Under the pieces are notes generated by a model. It had not been told where the DNA came from, ran no database searches, and worked only from the letters and a program-made list of their open reading frames with translations. Positions 50,808 through 61,953 of a stretch of 64,000 bases of DNA are shown in pieces. Origin of the DNA: Coptis chinensis (taxonomy: Eukaryota; Streptophyta; Magnoliopsida; Ranunculales; Ranunculaceae). The stretch spans positions 59,214,501 to 59,278,500 of the forward strand of contig CM027381.1 of assembly GCA_015680905.1 (NCBI GenBank), given 5' to 3'. Numbering within the stretch: the first letter of the stretch is position 1; every line of letters starts with the position of its first letter. The translations under genes and the position numbers were made by a program.

Positions 50808-53800
50808 TAGCCTAGATCATATAAGTCAGATCTAAGATGAACAACTTAAAAACCCCAAACCCCAACTATCTACACCAAATGAATGCAAAACACTTGATTA
50901 AATGCATCTACGGTTAAGTTTGCATTAGAACGAATGGAAAACACTTGACTGAATACACTTACGTACGAGTGTGAGCTTGCATTATAATGAATGCAAAACA
51001 CTTCATGGATTGAATGAACGTACCTACTATCGAGCTTCCGTTAGAAAGAATGCAAAACACTTGAAAGAATGTACCTAAGCGTGAGCTTGCATTATAATGA
51101 ATGCAAAACACCTGATTAATTGATTGATTGTAGAAAACTCATGTTCTTATCGCTTTTTCAGGATACAACTCTATTCTGGAACTAATACCTAAAAATACAA
51201 GTTATAGAGCCAAAATGAGCAAAATGACCCAAAAAGGGACCTCATAGAACAACTGGGAAAAAGTGCCAAAAAGTCAAACTGTCCAAAGTTAACAGTCAAC
51301 GATTAAAGCTATAGTCAACGGTCAAAGTGGACTCAATGGTCCAAAAACTCAAAAGCCCAGGAAACACTCCAAGGCTTTAAGAATCATTGACTAAACCCGT
51401 TGTAAGACAAGGACTAAGCCACTAAACGCTATACCCTAGCCAAGATCATATAAGTTAGATCTAAGATGAAAAACTTCCAAACCCCATAACCCCACTATCT
51501 ACACTAATAGAATGCAAAACACTTGGTAAAATGCATCTACGTGTGAGTATGTATTAGAATGAATGCAAAACACTTAATTGATTGAATGAATGCAAAACAC
51601 TTGACTGAATGCAGTTACGTGTGAGCTTAGATTATAATGAATGTAGAACACTTGACTGAATACAGTTACGTGTGAGCTTAGATTATAATGAATGCAAAAC
51701 ACTTGATTGATTGAATGAATGTACCTACAAGCGAGCTTGCATTTGAAAGAATGCAAAACACTTGGTTGAATGTACCTACGTGTGAGCTTGCATTATAATG
51801 AATGCAAAACACCTGATTGATTGATTGATTGTAGAAAACTCATGTTCTTATCGCTTTTTCAGGATACAGCCCAATTCTGGAACAAATACCTCAAAAGACG
51901 TGTTATAGAGCCAAAATGAGACAAAAGGGACCTCATGGAACAACTGGGAAGAACTGCCAACAAGTCAAACTGTCAAAAGTCAACAGTCAACGATCAAAGC
52001 CATAGTCAACGGTCAAAGTGAACTCAAGGGTCCAAAAACTCAAACTCAGGAAACACTCCAAGGCTTCAAGAATCAATGAATAAACCCTTTGTAAGACAAG
52101 GACTAAACCTCTAAACCCTGAACCCTAGCCAAGATGTTATAAGTTATATCTAAGATGAACAACTTCCAAACCCAAAAACCCCACTATCTACACCAATAGA
52201 ATGCGAAACACTTGATAAAATGAATTTACGTGTGAGTTTGCATTAGAATGAATGCAAAAAACTTGACTGAATACACTTACGTGTGAGCTTGCATTATAAT
52301 GAATGCAAAACACTTGATTGATTGAATGAACGTACCTACAAGCGAGCTTGCGTTAGAAAGAATGCAAATCACTTGGTTGAATGTACCTATGTGTGAGCTT
52401 ACATTATAATGAATGCAAAACACTTTATAAATTGATTGATTGTACCAAACTCATGTTCTTATCGCTTTTTCAGGATACAGCTCTATTTTTTAACTAATAC
52501 CTAAAAATACGTGTTATAGAGCCAAAATTAGACAAAAAGACCCTAAAAGGGACCTCATGGAGCAACTGGGAAAAATTGCCAAAAAGTCAAACTGTCAAAA
52601 GTTAACAGTCAACGATCAAAGCCATAGTCAACGGTCAAAGTGAACTCAAGGGTCCAAAAACTCAAAAGTTCATTAAACACTCCAAGGCTTCCATAATCAA
52701 TGACTAAACTCATTGTAAGACATGGACCAAGCCTCTAAACGCTAAACCCTAGCCAAGACCATATAAGTTAGATCTAAGATGAAAAACTTCCAAACCCCAT
52801 AACCAATAGAATGCAAAACACTTGATAAAATGCATCTACGTTTGAGTTTCCTTTAGAATGAATGCAAAACACTTGATTGACTGAATGAATGCAAAACACT
52901 TGACTGAAGACATTTACGTGTGAGCGTGGATTATAATGAATGCAAAACACTTGATTTATTGAATGAATGTACCTACAAGCTAGCTTGCGTTTGAAAGAAT
53001 GCAAAACACTTGGTTGAATGTACCTACATGTGAGTTTGCATTATAGTGAATGCAAAACACCTGATTGATTGATTGATTGTAGAAAACTCATGTTCTTATC
53101 GCTATTTCCGGATACAGCCTTATTCTGGAACAAATAACTCAAAAGACGTGTTATAGAGTCAAAATGAGACAAAATGACCCTAAAAGGGACCTCTTGGAAC
53201 AACTGGAAAAAACTGCCAAAAAGTCAAACTGTCAAAAGTCAACAGTCAACGATCAAAGCCATAGTCAACGGTCAAAGTGAACTCAATGGTCCAAAAACTC
53301 AAAAGCTCAGGAAACACATCAAGGCTTCAAGAATAAATGACTAAACCTTTTGTAAGACAATGACTAAGCCTCTAAACCCTAAACCCTAGCCAAGATCAAA
53401 TACATTCGATCTAAGATGAACAACTTCCAAACCCCAAAACCTCACTATCTACACCAATAGAATGCAAAACACATGATTAAATGCATCTACCTTTGAGTTT
53501 GCATTAGAATGATTGCAAAACACTTAATTGACTGAATGATTGCAAAACACTTGACTGAATACACTTACATAAGAGTGTGAGCTGGCATTGTTATGAATGC
53601 AACACACTTGGTGGATTGAATGAACGTACCTACAAGCGAGCTTGCGTTAGAAAGAATGCAAAACACTTGATGGAATGTACCTACATGTGAGCTTGCATTC
53701 TAGTGAATGCAAAACACCTGATTGATTGATTGATTGTAGAAAACTCATGTTCTTATCGCTTTTTCAGGATACAACTCTATTATGGAACTAATACCTCAAA

Positions 53801-56800
53801 AGACGTGTTATAGAGCCAAAATGAGACAAAAGGACACTAAAAGGGACCTCATGGAATAACTGAGAAAAACTTCCAAAAAGTCAAACTGTCAAAAGTCAAC
53901 TGTCAACGGTCAAAGTGAACTCAGTGGTCCAAAAACTCAAAAGCTCAGGAAACACTCCAAGGCTTCAAGAATCAATAACTAAACCCTTTGTAAGACAAGG
54001 ATAGGCCTTTCAACCCAAAACCACAGCCTAGATGTTATAAGTTATATCTAAGATGAACAACTTCCAAACCCAAAAACCCCACTATCTATACCAATAGAAT
54101 GTGAAACACTTGATAAAATGCATCTATGTGTGAGTTTGCATTAGAATGAATGCAAAACACTTGGCCGAATACACTTACGTGTGAGCTTGCTTTATAATGA
54201 ATGCAAAACACTTGATTGAATGAGTGAACGTACCTACAAGTGAGCTTGCATTAAAAAGAATGCAAAACACTTGATTGAATGTACCTTCGCATGAGCTTGC
54301 ATTATAATGAATGCAAAACACTGGATTGATTGATTGATTGTAGAAAACTCATGTTCTTATCGCTTTTTCAGGATACCTCAAAAGACCTATTCTTGAACAA
54401 ATACCTCAAAAGACGAGTTATATAGCCAAAATGAGACAAAAAGACCCTAAAAAGGACCTCAGGAATAACTGGAAAAAACTGCAAAAAAGTCAAACTGTCA
54501 AAAGTCAACAGTCAACGATTAAAGCTATAGTCAACGGTCAAAGTGAACTCAAGGGTCCCAAAACTCAAAAGCTCTGGAAACACTCTAAGGCTTCAAGAAT
54601 CAACGAATAAACCCTTTGTAAGACAAGGACTAAGCCTCTAAACCCTAAACCTTAGCCTATATGTTATAAGTTATATCTAAGATGAACAACTTCCAAACCC
54701 AAAAACCCCACTATCAACCCCAATAGAATGTTAAACACTTGATAAAATGGATCTACGTGTGAGTTTGCATTAGAATAAATGCAAAACACTTGACTGAATA
54801 CACTTACGTGTGAGCTTGCACTATAATGAATGTAAAACACTTGATTGATTGTATGAATGTACCTACAAGTGAGCTTGCGTTAAATGCAAAACACTTGATT
54901 GAATGTACCTTCGCATGAGCTTGCATTATAATGAATGCAAAACACCTGATTGATTTATTTATTGTAGAAAACTCATGTTCTTATCGCTTTTTCATAATAC
55001 AGCCCTATTGTAGAACAAATACCTCAAAAGAAGTGTTATAGAGCCAAAATGAGACAAAAAGAACCTAAAAGGGACCTCATGGAACAACTGGGAAAAACTG
55101 CTAGAGAGTCAAATAGTCAAAAGTCAACAGTCAACGATCAAAGCCATAGTCAACGGTCAAAGTGAACTCAAGGGTCCAAAAACTCAAAAGCTCGGGAAAC
55201 ACTCCAAGGCTTCAAGAATCAATGACTAAACCCTTTGTAAGACAAGGACTAAGCCTCTAAACCCTAAACCCTAACCTAGATCAAATAAGTTCGATCTAAG
55301 ATGAACATCTTGATTAAATCCATCTACCTTTGAGTTTGCATTAGAATGAATGCAAAACACTTGATTGGCTGAATGAATGCAAAACACTTGACTGAATACA
55401 CTTACGTACGAGTGTGAGCTGGCATTATTATGAATGCGAAACACTTGATAGATTGAATGAACGTACCTACAAGCGAGCTTGCGTTAGGTAGAATGCAAAA
55501 CATTTGATGGAATGTACTTACGTGTAAGCTTGCATTATAATGAATGCAAAACACCTGATTGATTGATTGATTGTAGAAAACTCATGTTCTTATCGCTTTT
55601 CCAGGATACAACTCTATCCGGAACTAATACCTCAAAAGACGTGTTATAGAGCCAAAAGGAGACAAAAGGACCTTAAAAGGGACCTCATGGAACAACTGGG
55701 AAAAAGTGGCAAATAGTCAAAATGTCAAAAGTCAATAGTCAACGGTCAAAGTGAACACAAGGGTCCGAAAACTCAAAAGATCAGGAAACACTCGACGGCT
55801 CCAAGAATCAATGACTAAACCTTTTGTAAGAAAAGGACTAAGCCTCTAAACCCTAGCCTAGATGTTATAAGTTAAATCTAAGATGAACAACTTCCAAACC
55901 CCAAAACCCAACTATCAACACTAATAGAATGCAAAATACTAGATTAAATGCATCTACGGTTGAGTTTGCATTAGAATGAATGCAAAACAGTTGATTGATT
56001 GAATGAATGCAAAACACTTGACTGAATACACTTACGTACGAGTGTGAGCTTACATTATAATGAATGCAAAACACTTAATGTATTGAATGAATGTACCTAC
56101 AAGCGAGCTTGCGTTAGAAAGAATGCAAAACACTTAATGGAATGTACCTACACGTGAGCTTGCATTATAATGAATGCAAAACACTTGATTGATTGATTGA
56201 TTGATTGTTGAAAACTCATGTTCTTATCGCTTTTTCAGGATACAGCTCAATTCTAGAACTAATACCTAGAAATACGTGTTATAAAGCTAAAATGAGACAA
56301 AAGGACCTTAAAAGGGACCTCATGAAGGTGCCGACTAGCAAAGACGGTAAAACCTTTGGGTGATGATACCAGAGGTCTGGGGCTCGAATCCGCCAGCATC
56401 AAAGAGTTACTGATCTCATTTAAAACATTCTTACCAACCAAAAAAAAAAAAAAAAAAAAATGAACTTATGGAACTACTAGGAAAAAATGTCAAAAAGCCA
56501 AACTGTCAAAAGCCAACAGTCAACGATCAAAGCAATAATCAATGGTCAAAGTGAACTCAAGGGTCCAAAAACTTAAAAGCTTAGGAAACACTCCAAGGCT
56601 TCAAGAATCAAAGACTAAACCCATTGTAAGACAAGGGCTAAGCCTCTAAACGCATAACCCCACTATCTAGACCAATTGAATGCAAAACACTTGATAAAAT
56701 GCATTTACGTGTGAGTTTGCATTAGAATGAATGCAAAACACTAAATTGATTGAATGAATGCAAAACACTTGACTGAATACTCTTACGTGTAAGCTTGGAT

Positions 56801-58937
56801 TATAATGAATGCAAAACACTTAATTGATTGAATGAACGTACCTACAAGCGAGCTTGGGTTAGAAAGAATGCAAAACGCTTGGTTGAATGTACCTACGTGT
56901 GAGCTTGCATTATAATGTCTGCAAAACACCTGATTGATTGATTGATTAATTGTACAAAACTCATGTTCTTATCGCTTTTTCAGGATACAACCCTATTATG
57001 GAACTAATACCTCAAAAGTCATGTTATAGAGCCAAAATAAGACAAAAGGACCCTAAAAGGGACCTCATGGAACAGCTGGGAAAAACTGCCAAATAGTCAA
57101 ACTATTAAAAGTCAACAGTCACCGATCTAAGCCATAGTCAACATTCAAATTGAACTCAAGGGTCCAAAAACTCAAAAGCTCAGGAAACACTCCAAGGCTT
57201 CAAGAATCAATGACTAAACCCGTTGTAAGACATGGACCAAGGCTCGGAATTCTAAACCCTTGCAATGATCATATAAGTTAGATCTAAGATGAACAACTTC
57301 CAAACACCAAAACCTCACTATCTACACCAATAGAATCCAAAATACTTCATTAAATGCATCTACCTTTGAGTTTGCATTAGAATGAATGCAAATCACATGA
57401 TTGACTGAAAGAATGCAAAACACTTGATAAAATGCATCTACGTGTGAGTTTCCATTAGAATAAATGCAAAACACTTGATTGATTAAATGAACGCAAAACA
57501 CTTGATTGAACACACTTACGTGTGAGCTTAGATTATAATTAATGCAAAACACTTGATTGATTGAATGAACGTACCTACAAGTGAGCTCGCGTTAGAAAGA
57601 ATGCAAAACACTTGGTTGAATGTACCTACGTGTGAGCTTACATTTTAATGAATAAAAAAATACATGATTGATTGATTGATTGTAGAAAACTCATGTTCTT
57701 ATGGCTTTTTAATGACAGAGCCCAATTCTGGAACAAATACCTCAAAAGATGTGTTATAGAGCCAAAATGAGACAAAACTATCCAAAAAGGGACCTCTTGG
57801 AACAACTGGGAAAAAGTGCCAAAAAGTCAAACACTCAAAAGTCAACAGTTAACGATCAAAGGCATAGTCAATGGTGAAAGTGAACTCAAGGGTCCAAAAA
57901 CTCAAAAGCTCAGGAAACACTCTAAGGCTTCAAGAATCAATGACTAAACCCTTTGTAAGACAAGGACTAAGCCTATAAACCTTAAACCCTAGCCTAAATC
58001 AAATAAGTTCGATCTAAAATTAACAACTTCCAAACCCAAAAACTCACTATCTACACCAACAGAATGCAAAACACTTGATTAAATCCATCTACCTTTGAGT
58101 TTGCATTGGAATAAATGCAGAACACTTGATTGACTAAAAGAATGCAAAACACTTGACTGAATACATTTACGTACGAGTGTGAGCTTGCATTATTATGAAT
58201 TCAAAACACTTGGTGGATTGAATGAACACACCTACAAGCGAGCTTGCGTTAGAAAGAATGCAAAACACTTGATGGAATGTACCTATGAGTGAGCTTGCAT
58301 TATAATGAATGCAAAACACCTGATTGATTGATTTATTGTAGAAAACTCATGTTCTTATCGCTTTTTCTTAATACAGCCCTATTCTAGAACAAATACCTCA
58401 AAAGAAGTGTTATAGAGCCAAAATGAGACAAAAGGACCCTAAAAGGGACCTCACGGAACAACTGGGAAAAACTGCCAGAAAGTCAAATAGTCAAAAGTCA
58501 ACATTCAACGATCAAAGCCATAGTCAACGGTAAAAGTGAACTCAAGGTCCAAAAACTCAAAAGCTCAGGAAACACTCCAAGGCTTCAAGAATGAATGAAT
58601 AAACCCTTTGTAAAAAAAGGACTAAACTTCTAAACCCTAAACCCTATCCAAGATTAAATAAACTCGATCTAAGATGAACAACTTCCAAACCCCAAAACAT
58701 CTCTATCTACCCCAATAGAATGAAAAACACTTGATTAATTGCATCTACCTTTGAGTTTGCATTAGAATTAATGCAAAACACTTGATTGACTAAATGAATG
58801 CAGAACACTTGACTGAATACAATTACGTACTAGTGTGAGCTTGCATTATTATGAATGCAAAACACTTGCTGGATTGAATGAACGTACCTACAAGCGAGCT
58901 TGCATTAGAAAGAATGCAAAACACTTTATTTAATGTA
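50808..58937 (+). repeat. Satellite array, block 5
   Basis: About 12 marked units between 51138 and 58346, in the same orientation as all other blocks, interrupted by one SINE at 56325. The unit near 51600-51690 has an extra copy of the roughly 52-bp subrepeat. A unit near 55305 lacks the start of its subrepeat block. No gene is seen. Confidence 0.95.
56325..56460 (+). mobile_element. tRNA-derived SINE, copy 1
   Basis: About 110 bp with RNA polymerase III promoter boxes, followed by A21. The A box TAGCAAAGACGG (56336-56347) fits the consensus at 11 of 12 positions. The B box GGCTCGAATCC (56381-56391) fits at 10 of 11. The left target duplication GGACCTCATG is at 56315-56324; the right copy at 56461-56470 has diverged. 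It would depend on a LINE for movement. The same insertion recurs at 60173 and 61825. Confidence 0.88.
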
Positions 58938-58945
58938 CCTACGCG

Positions 58946-59330
58946 CAAGGCCTAAAATATCGATATCGATGAATATATCGGTGTACCCAAAAACCGATAT
59001 ATATCGGATATATCGGATATTTCGGATATATCCATTTTTTTGGTAACCAGTCCAAACTATTTAAAATATCGGAAATATTGGATATATCGGAAATATAATA
59101 TCGGAAATATCGGATATATATCGGATTTATATTTTAAAATAGTCAAAAAGTCAACCGATATATATCGATTATATCGGAAATATCGATTATATCGGCGATA
59201 TAAAGTTTCATATCGGAAATTCCGATATATATCGGGAAAAAAAGGGTTCTATATTCGGTGGATATATGTCGAAAATATCGATGTCGGTGTACCAAAATAC
59301 CAATATATATCGGCGATATTTTGGTCCATG
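58946..59330. mobile_element. hAT-type MITE, copy 1 (385 bp)
   Basis: A perfect 8-bp target duplication, CCTACGCG (58938-58945 and 59331-59338), flanks it. The ends are inverted: left CAAGGCCTAAAATATCG, right (reverse complement) CATGGACCAAAATATCG. The 8-bp duplication and CA-starting terminal repeats fit the hAT superfamily. The inside is built of many ATATCGG and CGATATAT iterations and includes no transposase, so it is non-autonomous. The open frame through it is a by-product of the repeat. Confidence 0.85.
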
Positions 59331-60172
59331 CCTACGCGTGAGCTTGCATTATAGTGAATGCCAAACACCTGATTGATTGATTGATTGATTTCAAAAAACT
59401 CATGTTTTTATCACTTTTTCTTGATACAATTCTATTCCGGAACTAATACCTCAAAAGACGTGTTATAGAGTCAAAATGAGACAAAAGGACCCTAAAAGGG
59501 ACCTCATGGAACAACTGGGAAAAATTCCGAAAAGTCAAACTATCAAAAGTCAACAGTCAACGACCAAAGCCATAGTCAACGGTCAAAGTGAACTCAAGGC
59601 TCCAAAAACTCAAAAGCTCAGGAAACACTCCAAGGCTTCCAGAATCAATGACAAAACCCGTTATAAGACAAGGACCAAACCTCTAAACGCTAAACCCTAG
59701 CCAAGATCATATAAGTTAGTTCTAAGATGAACAACTTCCAAACCCCAAAACCCAACTATCTACACCAATAGAATGCAAAATACTTGATTAAATGCATTTA
59801 CGGTTGAGTTTGCATTAGAATGAATGCAAAACAGTTGATTGATTGAATGAATGCAAAACACTTGACTGAATACACTTACGTACGAGTGTGAGCTTACATT
59901 ATAATGAATGCAAAACACTTAATGTATTGAATGAATGTACCTACAAGCGAGCTTGCGTTAGAAAGAATCCAAAACACTTAATGGAATGTACCTACACGTG
60001 AGCTTGCCTTATAATGAATGCAAAACACTTGATTGATTGATTGATTGATTAATTGTTGAAAACTCATGTTCTTATCGCTTTTTCAGGACACAGCTCAATT
60101 CTAGAACTAATACCTAAAAATACGTGTTATAGAACTAAAATAAGACAAAAGGACCTTGAAAGGGACCTCATG
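59331..60172 (+). repeat. Satellite between MITE copy 1 and SINE copy 2
   Basis: Ordinary units with markers at 59399 and 60063. The stretch 59730-60165 is close to 55890-56320 and 61390-61820. Confidence 0.93.
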
Positions 60173-60305
60173 AAGGTGCCGACTAGCAAAGACGGTAAAA
60201 CCTTTGGGTGATGATACCGCAGAGTGCGGGGCTCGAATCCCGCCAAACATCAAAAGAGTTCTCGATCTCATTTAGAGCGAGGCTTACCAAAAAAAAAAAA
60301 TGGAT
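60173..60305 (+). mobile_element. tRNA-derived SINE, copy 2
   Basis: The same element as at 56325, with the same 10-bp target duplication GGACCTCATG (60163-60172 and 60306-60315) in the same satellite context. It is therefore a duplicate of one insertion. It differs from the other two copies by a cluster of small changes around the B box and tail (60220-60290). Confidence 0.88.
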
Positions 60306-60601
60306 GGACCTCATGGAACTACTGGGAAAAAGTGTCAAAAAGCCAAACTGTCAAAAGTCAACAGTCAACGATTAAAGCAATAGTCAATGGTCAAAGTGAA
60401 CTCAAGGATCCAAAAACTTATAATGAATGCAAAACACTTGATTGACTAAATGAATGCAGAACACTTGACTGAATACAATTACGTACTAGTGTGAGCTTGC
60501 ATTATTATGAATGCAAAACACTTGCTGGATTGAATGAACGTACCTACAAGCGAGCTTGCATTAGAAAGAATGCAAAACACTTTATTTAATGTACCTACGC
60601 G
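60306..60601 (+). repeat. Satellite with duplication junction
   Basis: The satellite core resumes after the SINE, then switches at about 60426 from the core (CCAAAAACTTA) straight into the subrepeat block (TAATGAATGC). This is the join of the 1.65-kb duplication. Confidence 0.9.
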
Positions 60602-60986
60602 CAAGGCCCAAAATATCGATATCGATGAATATATCGGTGTACCCAAAAACCGATATATATCGGATATTTCGGATACATCCATTTTTTTGGTAACCAGTCC
60701 AAACTATTTAAAATATCGGAAATATTGGATATATCGGAAATATAATATCGGAAATATCGGATATATATCGGATTTATATTTTAAAATAGTCAAAAAGTCA
60801 ACCGATATATATCGATTATATCGGAAATATCGATTATATCGGCGATATAAAGTTTCATATCGGAAATTCCGATATATATCGGGAAAAAAAGGGTTCTATA
60901 TATGGTGGATATATGTCGGAAATATCGATGTCGGTGTACCAAAATACCGATATATATCGGATATATCGGTGATATTTTGGTCCATG
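60602..60986. mobile_element. hAT-type MITE, copy 2 (385 bp)
   Basis: The same element, in the same satellite position, as 58946-59330, with the target duplication CCTACGCG at 60594-60601 and 60987-60994. The two copies differ by a few indels of ATATCGG units that cancel in length. It was copied with the array rather than inserted anew. Confidence 0.87.
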
Positions 60987-61824
60987 CCTACGCGTGAGCT
61001 TGCATTATAGTGAATGCCAAACACCTGATTGATTGATTGATTGATTTCAAAAAACTCATGTTTTTATCACTTTTTCTTGATACAATTCTATTCCGGAACT
61101 AATACCTCAAAAGACGTGTTATAGAGTCAAAATGAGACAAAAAACCCTAAAAGGGACCTCATGGAACAACTGGGAAAAATTCGAAAAGTCAAACTATCAA
61201 AAGTCAACGATCGGCGACCAAAGCCATAGTCAGCCGGTCAAAGTGAACTTCGGGGCTCCAAAAACTCAAAAGCTCGGGAAACACTCCAAGGCTTCGAGGA
61301 ATCAATGACAAAACCCATTATAAGACAAGGACCAAACCTCTAAACGCTTAAACCACAGCCAAGATCATATAAGTTAGTTCCAAGATGAACAACTTCCAAA
61401 CCCCAAAACCCAACTATCTACACCAATAGAATGCAAAATACTTGATTAAATGCATCTACGGTTGAGTTTGCATTAGAATGAATGCAAAAGCGGTTGATTG
61501 ATTGAATGAATGCAAAACACTTGGTGAATACACTTACGCATGCGAGTGTGAGCTTACATTATAATGAATGCAAAACACTTAATGTATTGAATGAATGTAC
61601 CTACAAGCGAGCTTGCGTTAGAAAGAATGTAAAACACTTAATGGAATGTACCTACACGTGAGCTTGCATTATAATGAATGTAAATCACTTGATTGATTGA
61701 TTGATTGTTGAAAACTCATGTTCTTATCGCTTTTTCAGGACACAGCTCAATTCTAGAACTAGTACCTAAAAATACGTGTTATAGAACTAAAATAAGACAA
61801 AAGGACCTTGGAAGGGACCTCATG
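60987..61824 (+). repeat. Satellite between MITE copy 2 and SINE copy 3
   Basis: Units with markers at 61055 and 61715. The stretch 61200-61540 has a burst of small differences from its duplicate at about 59545-59890. Confidence 0.92.
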
Positions 61825-61953
61825 AAGGTGCCGACTAGCAAAGACGGTAAAACCTTTGGGTGATGATACCAGAGGTCTGGGGCTCGAATCCCGCCAGCAT
61901 CAAAGAGTTACTGATCTCATTTAAAAGGCTTAAAAAAAAAAAAAAAAAAAAAA
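61825..61953 (+). mobile_element. tRNA-derived SINE, copy 3
   Basis: The same insertion as copies 1 and 2, with the perfect target duplication GGACCTCATG at 61815-61824 and 61954-61963. A box, B box and an A-rich tail (interrupted by GGCTT) are present. Confidence 0.9.

Noticed and set aside
56336-56391. Possible tRNA gene
   Set aside because: A and B boxes are present, but no full cloverleaf is evident. The A tail and target duplication mark it as a SINE.
59040-61010. Open frames through the MITE (YRKYWIYRKYN-type)
   Set aside because: They come from the ATATCGG iterations and cross from the MITE into satellite, so no gene is implied.
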